Source: Brachionus plicatilis
Lineage: Eukaryota > Rotifera > Eurotatoria > Ploima > Brachionidae
Assembly (NCBI GenBank): GCA_010279815.1
Contig: QEOQ01000460.1
Span: 949,393 to 1,013,392 of the forward strand
DNA: 64,000 nt
Reading direction: 5' to 3'
The number at the start of each line of letters is the position of its first letter. The stretch's first letter is position 1. The translations under genes were made by a program, and so were the position numbers. The notes under the pieces were generated by a model. That model was not told the origin of the DNA. It saw only the letters and a list, made by a program, of their open reading frames with translations, and made no database searches. Below, in pieces: positions 49,935 to 61,398 of this stretch.

Positions 49935-51170
49935 CTAGGATAAATTATTAGCTTGTTGTTTTGGTATATGCGGGCTTGTGAAATGAGTTGAATTTGCTTT
50001 TCTAATCTCAAGACGGTTTGATTTTTTCCTACAAATTTTGATCAGATCCGGAGATGAATTATCGGAAAAATTGGATTCAGAAATTGTCCGGTTTATGGAT
50101 GTTGTATCGTCGTCCAATTTTTTCTTATACTCTTCTATTTTGTTGATTTCGTCAGGATTTTTTTCTCCATCATAGTCCATTATACTGAAATTTAAATTGG
50201 AATTTTCGCTTAGGCCTATTTTACTCATTTGATCGATTTGTCTCTGTAAAAAGTCAAACATTAGACTCATCTGAAAAAATTAGCAATTCTTTTTTATTTT
50301 TTTTAAATTTTAATTTTCCTCAATTTCGAATTGAATGTATTTTATTCTTTCAATTATTAATTCCTGAATGAATAGACATTTTTTTAAATTTTTTATAAAT
50401 TTATTTTATGTCCAAGGAAGGAATTTTTGGGAATATAAAATAAAATATTAAAAGTCTAGTCCTTGCAATCAGGAGTGAATTTGTCAACATTACCTGTCTT
50501 GAATTTTGCAGTAAATTGTGCAAATGGTCAAGAGTGTTGCCTCTGGAGCGGAACGATGTGAACGAGTAGGTAGAATTTTTGGTTTGGATGCGGATAGCGG
50601 TCGGAAATATGAGTGCATGCATTGTTTTTACAATTGAATTTACATGGGTCAACTTGAGTATTAGAATATTTTCATGATTAAGTATTTTGGAATAAAAGCA
50701 AATGTAGTTGTTGGTCAGAAACATGACACCTTGGTACAAGTTCAAAGATTTAACATAGGCACAGGAGTATGCTTTAAGGAAAAGATAATTTTTAAAGATC
50801 AATTTTGGACAAGAAAATTACTTGATATCACAATTTCGTCCAGAGATATGGAAGGAAACAACTGATGAAATCTAACATTTGATTTTGAAGTGGTCTTGGG
50901 TTTGACAGGAGTCGAAGCATTGTTAGCTGGAATCAAAGATGTTTCCGGCGATGTGATGGTCGATGAATTGGAAGAACAAGAATTATTTGCATTGTTCAAC
51001 GAAACTGTGCTATTGCTTTGAATACTCGAAAATTCTTGGACAAAATTGACCCTTTCCATGATCTTTTTGTTGTTATTCAAGTCTTTGTCAGTATTTGGGT
51101 CCTTTTGGTTGCATTTTTTGCTGTTTTTTTTGGATTTTTTAGTTTTCCGGCTTTCCGTAGCAGCTGGCAT
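49935..51170 (-). CDS. GRAM-domain protein (GRAMD2-like)
   Basis: GRAM domains bind phosphoinositides and other lipids. GRAMD proteins work at contact sites between the endoplasmic reticulum and plasma membrane. The exons are 51170-50822, 50771-50494 and 50270-49935, with introns of 50 and 223 bp in consistent phase, giving 320 residues. The first 95 residues are Lys-rich then Ser/Asn-rich and probably disordered. The GRAM domain covers about 100-205: FHQLFPSISLDEIVIST, then YSCAYVKSLNLYQGVMFL, then NYICFYSKIL, MHALIFPTAIRI and YSFTSFRSR. The C-terminus is hydrophilic and ends PKQQANNLS. No VASt domain and no membrane anchor are visible. Vertebrate GRAMD1 has both and GRAMD2B has the anchor. 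Either the anchor is on an exon not found, or this is a soluble form. Confidence 0.88.
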
Positions 51171-54100
51171 CCGAATTAAATTGGTAAAAAATAAAAACGA
51201 CAATCTTTACCGGTCTTTCTAGTTGTTATTTACTTTTTATATACCTCGGGTGTAAAAAGCTGTGTTATCATTTAATTTTTCTCAAATAATGTAAAGTTGT
51301 TTTATTATCTATTATAATAAATCGTTTTTAAAAATAGATAATCGAAATATATGAAAAAAACTATTTTTGGATTTGCAAATCAAAAAAATAAAAAAATTTT
51401 TAGCATTTTTTATCGTTCAACTTGAATTAGATTTTCAATAAAAAAGAATAAATTATGATTAGTTCAAATTAATTTACATGAGCTTTTTTTTGCCAAATTA
51501 AGCAAAAGCTTATATCTTATAAAGTTTATCTTTAAATGAACTGTTGCACTTTTTTTTATCTGTTGAAATTCGGTCAGTGGCTATTTGAAAATGTTTGAAA
51601 GTGAACTACCTTGAAAAAAAACAGTCTACTATTTAATTAAACCTTCGATCAGCTCAAAAATTAATTTGAAATTTTCATTTAATTTTTTTAAGAAAAAAAT
51701 ACTTAAGTAAGTTAAATGAGACAAAATTTTATATCAGAAATTCGATATTTTTTCTTAATTAGAATTTAAAATTTGATGATAATCTTTTGTGTAAATTGTC
51801 TCAATTTATCAGCTCGAAGTCTAGAAGTCACCCAAATCGATTTAATAAAGCTCGATCGATCAAATTTTAATAACGCTAAAATTAAATAATTAATAAGTAT
51901 TAAATTAATAAAACTAATTTGTTGATATTTTTTTTGCTCCTCTTTTAAAATTTAAGATTGGAATTTATTCCTAATTAGTAAGATGTTTCGCAGAAAATAT
52001 ATAAAATTTATCTCAAACAGTCATCTCAAATTATCTAATATTAGTCATTTAAATTTCATTTTATAATATCAAATCGGATTTTCCTAATGTTAAATTTATT
52101 AAACTCTGATACTAAAAACTTCAATTAAAGAAGAAAATAAAATTATTAAAATAAAGTTTATAATTTCTAATTATTTGCTTCAACAATTACAATTATGAGT
52201 CTATTGAAAAACTATTATATATTTAATATATACATATTTAAATCAAAAAAATTTAAAAATTTACACCAAATCGATTTATTTTTTCCAGAATATTTATTTT
52301 AATTAAGATCCGATTTAAATATATTATTTTCAACCCTTTAAATAAATTCTCAATTTCTTTTAAAAATTTGAATTAGAAAAATTATTCATTAAACATTTTT
52401 GACGTATTACAGGCGTCATTCAAAAGTTTTATTATAATAATTAAAAATCCTATCTGAGTCTTTGTTTATAAAGCAAAATTTTATAATTAACCATGAACAG
52501 ATCCAACGCTTAGGATTTTGCTGATCCCAAAAGTTCCAAATTACACTGAAAAAGTTCAGATTAATTGAAAAATTTTCATTTTATATTTTTAATAAAAAAA
52601 AAAATTTATTTTAGATTCTTAAAATCGAATTTTCTATATAGAAAAAAAATGTTTACCTACCATTTGATGTAATACACCTTTATGTTTCTAGATTAATCTT
52701 TATTAATATCTTCCCGATATTTAAATAATGATTCATCAAAATGAAATATGAATACCAAACCTGTAAAAAACTTGAGAAAAAATTTAAACGAAATATCAAT
52801 TGAATAGCATTAAAAAATTTTAAATTAACCTGGAAATCATGAATTTTTAAACACACAACCTTAACAATTCCAAAGACTCTAGGTCTAACTAAATTTTTTA
52901 ATCAGAAAAGAATTTATATAAGATAGGATTAAAAAAAAAGATACTAATTAGACCTGAAAAAAGAAATTTAAAATCCATAAAGTCAATGGAAAATTGATAT
53001 GACCGTAAATTATGTTAAAAAAGTAAATTTCCATAGATCGTTTCGACCGAAAATTATATATTTTTTAATCTTACCACACTACTTGGGGACATAATCTGGT
53101 AATTTTTTTTAGGAAATTCAAATTTAGAACAGCTTAAATTTTTGAATTTTGTAACCTAAGCATGACTTGTATAAATAGTTTCTATGGAAACAAATTTTTA
53201 AAAGCTCTAGAAACAACTTTTATTCGATTTCTTTTTTAAAATCAAGCTAAAGATACATTTTAATTAAACAGACTTTAAATAAATATTTTAAATTTGAAAT
53301 GGTATGATTTCTGGTTAAATTTAATGAAACAATTATGCTCAGTATTTTTACCTGAAAAATCATCCGATTTTTTAAAGATGATTATGAATGTTGTGAATCC
53401 TGTAATGAGAAAAAATTTTCATCGATCATTCAACATTAGACCAAGCTAAGCTAAACAGACATGATATCATAAATTGAATGAATTATAAAAAACATTCGAC
53501 TTTATCGTTAAAAAACTATATGTTACGTCATAGCAAACACTTAGTTAGTTAAAATTGTCTTGCTTAATTGAAAATTAAATTTTACATATTTATGAAATTT
53601 TTCAAAAATTGTTGAAAAAAAATTACCTTAAATTACTAATGAGAATCAAAGTATTGACGAAAATATATTGTTGACTTTAGTTTCAAGAAAGGAAAATCGT
53701 AAGATTTTTTAGGTAAAAATTCAATATAAATCGTATGATGGAATTTTTTCTTATGTTTTTGATAAATTTACACAATTAATGTTTTTTTTTTAAAATATAT
53801 AATTGTTTATTTCAATTTTGTAATATATGATTTACCAGTTATTTTGGATAAATTTTCTCCCAAATTTTATCCTAGAAGTTTCATGAACTTGGAACCAAAT
53901 TTTTATAATACAATTATGAGATAAAAAAAGAAATTAAATATTTAAAAAATTTTTGATCATAATTTTCTCTAGATTTTATGATCAATGACAAAGATTTTTT
54001 TAGCATTTGATAGTACTTAACAGAAATCGTATAAAAATTGGCAAACACATAGAAAACTAAAAAATTAAATATGGCAAAACAATTAGTTCATAGAGATACT

Positions 54101-55379
54101 TCAGTAAAAAAATCAAATTTATTATAAAAAACATTTTCCAATATTTCATATATTAAGAATTATGAAAAAGGTACCGTATAAACCCAATTCTTGATTAAAA
54201 AGCACGCTTTTTTTAATTTTTGATGCTATTTTTATTTTCCTTCCGATAAAAGAAGCTTTTATTTTTGAAATTCAGAATTGGTAAAATTTAGAATTTCGGA
54301 TAAGCGAGTATCTTGTCAATCGAACACAACTTCTAAAAATTAATTTATAAATTTAGAATGTAAAAATATTTTAGTCCCATAATTTAAATTATTTTTGTTT
54401 TAAATATAATTAAAATTAAAATTTAATTAAAATTTTAGGTTTAAATCTAAACTAAAATAAGTCTTAGAGATATATTTCTTTAATTTTAAGTCAATATTTT
54501 GACAAGATATATTTAATTAGGAATAAATGTATATTCAACAAGTCTAAATTCCCAATTAAAAAAATCAAATCAAAGATAATTTCGAAATATTTTTTCTTGA
54601 ATGATCTTTATCTCATCTTTGATTAGATGAATAATTTCATTCTCTCTAACTTAAGAAAAGCAAAATTTAAGAATTAAAATTTAAAAAAAGAAATTTAACC
54701 AAGTGTTATATCTAAACACTTAATTATCTAAGTATTGGAAATTTAGTCTAATCGATTGATAGATTTTAAAAATCGACTACAAAATTTTATTCGATTTTTA
54801 AATCCATTAAAAAAAAATCCTCGATATTAATTTATTTATTTTTATTTTTTTTCCTGGAATAAACTGCTTTAAGAAAAAAATAATGAAAAAATAATTATTA
54901 TTACTACTAGAGCGATATTAGAATCTGTTAGAAGTTTTTCATCATTAATAATTAATTAGTGTATCAATATCTTCGAGAACATTTTTATCCAAACCTATAA
55001 GTAATTCGAAATACCTGTTTTCGATATGGGATCAGAACTTTTTTTTTTTCAAATGGAACTTTTTCTTTTGTTGTCAAAGTTTTTTGTTTTTACCTTTATT
55101 TTAATCCTATTTGAAAATTTTCCAAAAAAATCTGTAAACAAAGAAGAAATAAAAAAAATATATAAAAATTTTATTTTTATGATACACTTTTCTCAATTTT
55201 TAAAGCTTTTCAAATTTAAACGAAAACAAAATGCTTTAAATATATAATATTTTGAGAAAAAAATTGACTAACTTCCTCATTTTTTAATTATAAATTTTGA
55301 ATTTAAGTTAGGTGCCGAAAATTTTAAACCCATAACTTGATGTCAAATATTATGCTTTAAATTAATAATCTAAATTTTT
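51171..55379. other. AT-rich intergenic DNA upstream of the GRAM gene
   Basis: No gene was recognised. CCTCGGGT at 51244-51251 and GTTATCATTT at 51264-51273 recur together near 58539-58563, so a short repeat tail lies here. The rest shows only chance open frames. Confidence 0.4.
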
Positions 55380-55670
55380 TATTTATTTCTAATTAATTAT
55401 CCTCCTTCTGGAGAAGTACAATAAGAATTAAAAATAAAAAAAAGTAAATCTAATACGAAAATAAAAATAAAAGAATATAAAGTTATAATTTAAGATTGAT
55501 AATGCTTGTTTGACAAAGGGAGATGAGTCTCATTTCGTTTCAATAAGGTTCTATATTTCTTGAATCTAAAGTTGCTGAGACAAGGCTTACGGAAGTAGAA
55601 ATACCGCTTTATATATACTTTTAATTCATTAACCCTCTCAATATGTGAAGATAAATTTAAGAAAATAACT
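55380..55670 (-). pseudogene. LINE-like 3' end with coding-like fragment
   Basis: On the minus strand, a frame from about 55670 to 55503 reads IERVNELKVYIKRYFYFRKP and ends before a 3' region with TCTCCAGAAGGAGG and TAATTAATTAGAAATAAATA at about 55380-55420. That tail resembles the one behind the reverse-transcriptase relic at 15701 (TCCACAATGGAGG, then AATAAATA). The protein fragment was not recognised. Confidence 0.35.
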
Positions 55671-55738
55671 TTTGAAAGACAGTTTCAATTGAAATGATTG
55701 AACATTGCTTTTTATTTGACGCGTTAGTACAAAGATAA

Positions 55739-56062
55739 GGAGGCAATTTTTTAAAATCTTTTTTAAACTGTCAAAGTCTAAAAGCAAATTATGCTTATTA
55801 TAAAAACTTAGTTAAAATTTCTTCTTTTTCTAACTTTAACGAATTATGGACCAAGAAAAATGAGCTTAATTTTATAAAAGATCATATACCACCAAATAGA
55901 AAATTTTCAACCATTTATAAATCCGATATGCCCTGGTACCCTATTAAGGGGATGCCATTTGGAGGACAAAGATGGTTTTTGAATAATTCGTGTAAATTGA
56001 TAGACCATGAATTAATATCTTTTCACCTCTATTTATTTTTATTGTCATTAATAGGGATATAG
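55739..56062 (+). pseudogene. LINE APE-type endonuclease relic
   Basis: A plus-strand frame of 107 codons from 55739 to a TAG at 56060-56062 contains LNCQSLKANYAYYK, FNELWTKKNELNFIKDHIP, then YKSDM and IKGMPFGGQRWFL. This order fits the endonuclease/exonuclease/phosphatase domain at the start of non-LTR retrotransposon ORF2: the ELW glutamate is a catalytic-site residue, and PFGG-x-x-W is a common block. The match is from memory of the family. The downstream half of the nuclease and all of the reverse transcriptase are missing. There is no start codon in a sensible place. It abuts the opposite-strand LINE-like tail at 55380-55670. Confidence 0.55.
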
Positions 56063-59000
56063 CATTCTAAAAATATCATTAGTTTCTTAACTTTTTTCGA
56101 TTTTTCTTACTCTAGAATTATAAAAGAATTTCTAAAAAATGATGTTTTATATAATTAAAAGGTACATTTTTTAATTAAATATGGCTTTGAGTAGATGATT
56201 TTTTGTAAGAGGCAAAATTTTTAATTTATGATACTTAAACAAATGAAGATTATAAATAAAAAGCTGCTCGGAACAAAATGCGAACAATAAAATATATTTT
56301 TGATATAAAAAAAAAATGCCTCAGAATAACAAAGGAGAACTTAAATCAAACAATATTCTAATGCAAGAAGAAACTTTCGTATGAAATATTGTTAATTAAA
56401 AGAAAATTCATAATTTGGCGTATGAGATAATTCAAGGGATTAGAAAATGTATAGATTTAAGACATAATATTAGCAAAATTATTTTCAAAGACTAATTTTA
56501 ATTTTTTTTAACTCATTGAATAATAACAGACACTAAACATTTTTTTTAACAATTTTCAAATTTTAAAGAGCTTAGCCTAATTCAATATTATTTAATTTAA
56601 TTATTTAATAATACGATATTTAGTCTTTTCAAAAATTAAATTATAAGAGTCCTTTCTAAAATTTGAACTTGTAACAATTCTTAATGTCATTTATTTTCTA
56701 TTACTTATTTTTGAAAAATAATTTTAAAAACTGTAAAATGATGTCAATTGCAAAATAAATAGAAAATTATAAACGATTCATTTTTTGATTAAAACATTTC
56801 GGAATAATAAATGTTTCTTCTTTTAAAAATTTATTGAACGAATGAAATCAAAATTGCGTAAAGAGAAAAAATAAAAGCATTTGATGATTTTATTCTAAAT
56901 TTTGGGGAAGAATGTCATCAAAACAGAAAAGCTGAAGCAACCTATTAATAAATAAATTTGATTTTATTATCGGACACAAAAAATGTTGCCGCCAATCTCG
57001 TCTGTACAATCACAAACCATTAAAAGATAGAAAAAATATTCCAGAGTTTTGCAGAAAAGAATCTATTTTGATATCTTTTTTTTCAAGAATTTAAACTTTT
57101 AAGACAAGACTTGAAAAACTTGGTAAGGACATCCTATATTTAAAAATTAGGAAATAAATGATCGAACTACGAACACTGGAAAATAGACACTTATATAGTT
57201 ATAATAAACTCTTTTACTCAAAAATTTGATCGCAATATTTTTTGGGAAAAATTTTTTTATTCTTCTTATTTGAAACTTATTTTAAAGCTAAAATTCGTAT
57301 TATAAATTTAAAAAATACTTAAAAATATTTGTCTAAAACAATTGAAGAGGAATCCTTTTTGATAATCACAATGCGGTTTAAAATTTTAAGGCTTTAAATG
57401 ATAATACTTGACCATTAATTAAAATAAAATTTCCATAAAAATTAAAAAATAATTATAAAATATAACATCGCAACGCAAAAATATAAAGTTAGATATAAAA
57501 ATTATTAATTAAATACGTAAGACGCTATAAAAGGCATATTTTATGTTTTTAGCTTATAACAAGCCTAATGAAAATTTATTAAAATAAAAAACACCAAAAT
57601 TTATCAAATACTAAATGGATTCTAAAAATAATGAATGTCTTTGTCGTATTTAGTAAAAAACAAATTATTTTTTTAGTGGTTTTATTCAAGAATTAAAAAT
57701 ATTTTTAAAAATTGCTTTTTTTTTAATTTAAAATATTTTCTGAATTTCAAAAATTTTCATAAATATTTTTTAGAGAACAAGATGAGAACTAAATAATTAT
57801 AAAAATTTGAATTATTCCAAAATTTTGCTTAAATATATATAGATTTAAAATTGAACTCATGTTGACTTTGTATCTGCTATTTATATTTTTAAACACTCTT
57901 TATTCATATTTTAATTTTTCTCTGTTTCTTATTATCAATTTAATCTCCATATTTCAATCTTTGTCTCCATCTTTCTTTTTTTTTTAAATAATTTAACTCC
58001 AACACTGCTTTTTAAACATTTATGATTTAAGCTTTCAAAATTAATTTTTAGAATTATTTTACTTATTGTTTAAACCTTTTAAATTTGAGGCCATTTTTGC
58101 ACCTCATTTACCGAACTCACAAATTTTTTTAGGAGTGCTACCGGATCCACCATTGAAGTGATACAGTTTGATAAGGGACTTTCTCGGTGATCCGGGTTTT
58201 TGATGGGACCGAAACCATATAATCAACTTTTTTGTTCAAAATAAGCTTGATCTCAGACAGTCAGACAGATCCGAACTATTTAAAAATGGCCAGTCGAACC
58301 ATAAAACTGATACCCAATACCATCCAATACTGATTGCTCTCTTCAAACCCTAACGATTCTACGAACCTCTTAAAATCTCTATACTTATTTATTTATAAGA
58401 AGATTATGTTAAACTAGTTAGGAAATTAAATCAACCGAATCCAATATCAGCCTTCAACAAGAATTTACAGAAAATGAAATTGATTGATAATTTCAAGTAT
58501 TCTTTTTTATTTTTAACTTAACTTTAATTTTAATTTATCCTCGGGTATAGATAGTTATCATTTAAAAAATTATAGTATTTGTAAGGTCAAAAAAGGGTCT
58601 AAGGTGCTCTAGGACTAAGCCTGTTTTAACAAATTAAAATTATTAATTAAACCGGGTGTTCAAAAAAAAGATATCAAAATATATGTTGAATGCATTTTCA
58701 GGTGGATTATATGATGAGAATTTAAAAAAATCCATATTTTGTTAAAAAAACTTATCTGATTTTAATCCCTGATAATTTTATTATTGGAATGCAGAAGCGG
58801 AGAGAATACATTGTTAAAATATTAAGAAATAGAAGAGTTCTTAGAAGAAATTAAAAGAGTACTGAAAAAACATCAGAAAATAAACAAACGATAAGTTTTT
58901 GAATTTTGTTTCAAATCTTTCTTTTTTTTTTATTTAATTTAGTCTCGAATTCTTAGCTTTTTTAAATATTATTTCTATTACATTATTTTAGGTTGACTCC

Positions 59001-61398
59001 TTTTATATACAAAATTTGGTGAATCAAGTAAAATTAAAATTTTTTTTTTAACTCGAAAAGGTGGCCATTACTTTTTGAACATTTTATTAAAAATATAGTT
59101 TTATTTTATTTTGATTTTAGTAAACATTTTAAAATAATTAAAGTGTCAAAGTGATTTTAGTTCTATTAATGTAAGCAGAGGAGCAGAGAAGAGAGAGTTT
59201 AATTCACGCATTAGAAGAAAATTTTCGAATATTTTTGCATTGAAAGATTCTTAGACTCCTTTCATCATTTAAAAAATCTCCCTTTGACTGGGCAATAATT
59301 TCGGTGTTGAGGATCAATTGTAAACAGCAGCATGTGCGTCAAATGTGAGTCATTACTTAAAAATCATTGAAAAGGAGACTTAATTCACCTTTATGGATAT
59401 TTTTTTATGGAAAGCGTCAAAACTATGCTATTTTAATATATGTATGAGTATTTTATTTATTTACTTGTCTATCTGTATTGAGCTAAAGAGCATTCAGAAT
59501 ATTTTTGACATTATCTAATTTAAATAGATAGATTTTTTTAATGTCACCCTATTAGGAAATTTTAAAAAATGGGATCACAGGAGATAACTATAAAATCTGT
59601 TTTTAAAATTAAATAATATTAATGCTCATTTGGATACAAGAAGAAAAAAAATCTCTATAAAAATGAAGGTAAATGATTTTTAACCAAAACTCTTGTGGCT
59701 GAAAAAATTTGAAGTCTAGCATTAAACTAAGATTAATTTGTTGTATAGCATTTTTATCAATTAATTTAAAACAACAAAAATAAACTAATTCGAACATAAA
59801 TTCTATTTTTTTCTCCAATTTTAGTTTCAAAAACTAATTAATTTAATTTATTGTAAAAATTTTAACTTATCTAAAATTTTCAATAATTTATTAATATCCT
59901 TTTATTCGTGTAGAAATTCTACCTAAATAACGATGAGCTAGCAAAATTCTTTTTCGAATGAAATTATTCTAGATTAATCTGAAATTTCACGATAATAAAT
60001 TTTCTAAAAATGAAGGTTGCCTTTGATTCTAATTCTATAAATTTCGCAAAAATAACCTGGAAAAATTAATTCATACCAAATTTTTGAACTTGCTCAGATA
60101 GCTCTTAAGGTTTAAAAATTATTCCTGATCATTTAAAACCAAAAAATACATATATGTATTTATTGAGGAAAAAATATTATCTATCTTCAAGCGTTTTATT
60201 GAGACAGAATAATAATAAACAACGAATGTCAAATAAATAATTAATTGAATAATTTTGATTAATTTGTATAGAATGATTAGAATAAAATTTATATACATGA
60301 CAAGGAAATTATAAGTTTTACCATTTAAAGTTTCCAAAAAATTTGGGAATTTTTTTTATAAAAGAGTATATACTAGTTTAGTAAATGGAGAAATAAAAAA
60401 AAAGGCTCTATATTAAACCCATCTAATAAAAAATAAATTTGTCAAATAAAAATAATCCATTTTGTCTTATGAAAAATGAATTCGTCTAAATATAATTAAA
60501 ATTCAAGTTTTAAATTAAATGTAATATATTTATTTAATTTTTCATATAAAATATTAAATGTCTAATTAAAAAAATGAAATAAATAAAATACATAAAGAAG
60601 CAAAATTATTTAGACAAAGCCTTTTTCATTTTTGCTGGTCTATCAGTGCCATGAATTTGATTTAGAGGTACTGTATACGCTCTTCCTGGAAAATCTTGGA
60701 TTATATTTATATCTGAACTGTTTAATTATTGATATGATTTTTAATCATTTATTTGACAATTAATTATCTATTAGACAATTAATTTTTTATTTGACTTAAA
60801 ATTTATTTGAAAATTCATTATTTATTTGACGGTTTAATATTTTTCAAAAAAAAAAACAATATTTACATCTTTTTTTGTTGTATCTAGTGCCCTATTTTCA
60901 ATTGATCAAGAATAAAGTTTACTAAGAAAAAAAGAAATTTAATTTTTAAAATTTTATTTTCAATAATTAGATTTAGTTAAAATTTAAAGAAACATAATAA
61001 AAATAAAAAATAGAGAACAGATGACAAAATACTTGCTAAGATTTAAATTTAATTAAATGAAAGAGCAAAAAAAAGAAAAAAAAAAAAACTAAGAAAAAAA
61101 AAACGGAGTTAATCAAAATAAAAACTTAAAATTGGAAATCACCGAACACAATATTTTGGTTGAATAGCTATAACAAAATCTCTAATAGAGAATATGTGCA
61201 TTTATTCGTTAGAAAAACCGCATATCCTGATACTGAGTTAATAATTGAACACTGGGATATAGTTGAATGCTGGTAATGAGCAATCTTTCCTTTTTCGAAA
61301 AAAAAATCTTATTTTTGGTTTAGTTCAATTAACTAAAACTGGAACTTTATTTAGAAAAAAAAATAAAAAAGGCCATTTCATTAATTTACATCACCGAT
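56063..61398. other. AT-rich intergenic DNA downstream of FOXK
   Basis: No gene was recognised. The block at about 58090-58400 is less AT-rich (GTGCTACCGGATCC; GGTGATCCGGG) and looks like inserted DNA. With the CCTCGGGT tail at 58539-58546 it may be a minus-strand retroelement end. Otherwise only homopolymer-rich sequence and chance frames are present. Confidence 0.4.

Noticed and set aside
55026..55247. 73-codon plus-strand frame with a hydrophobic segment
   Set aside because: T-rich runs translate to Phe/Leu. No conserved feature, and the composition matches noise.
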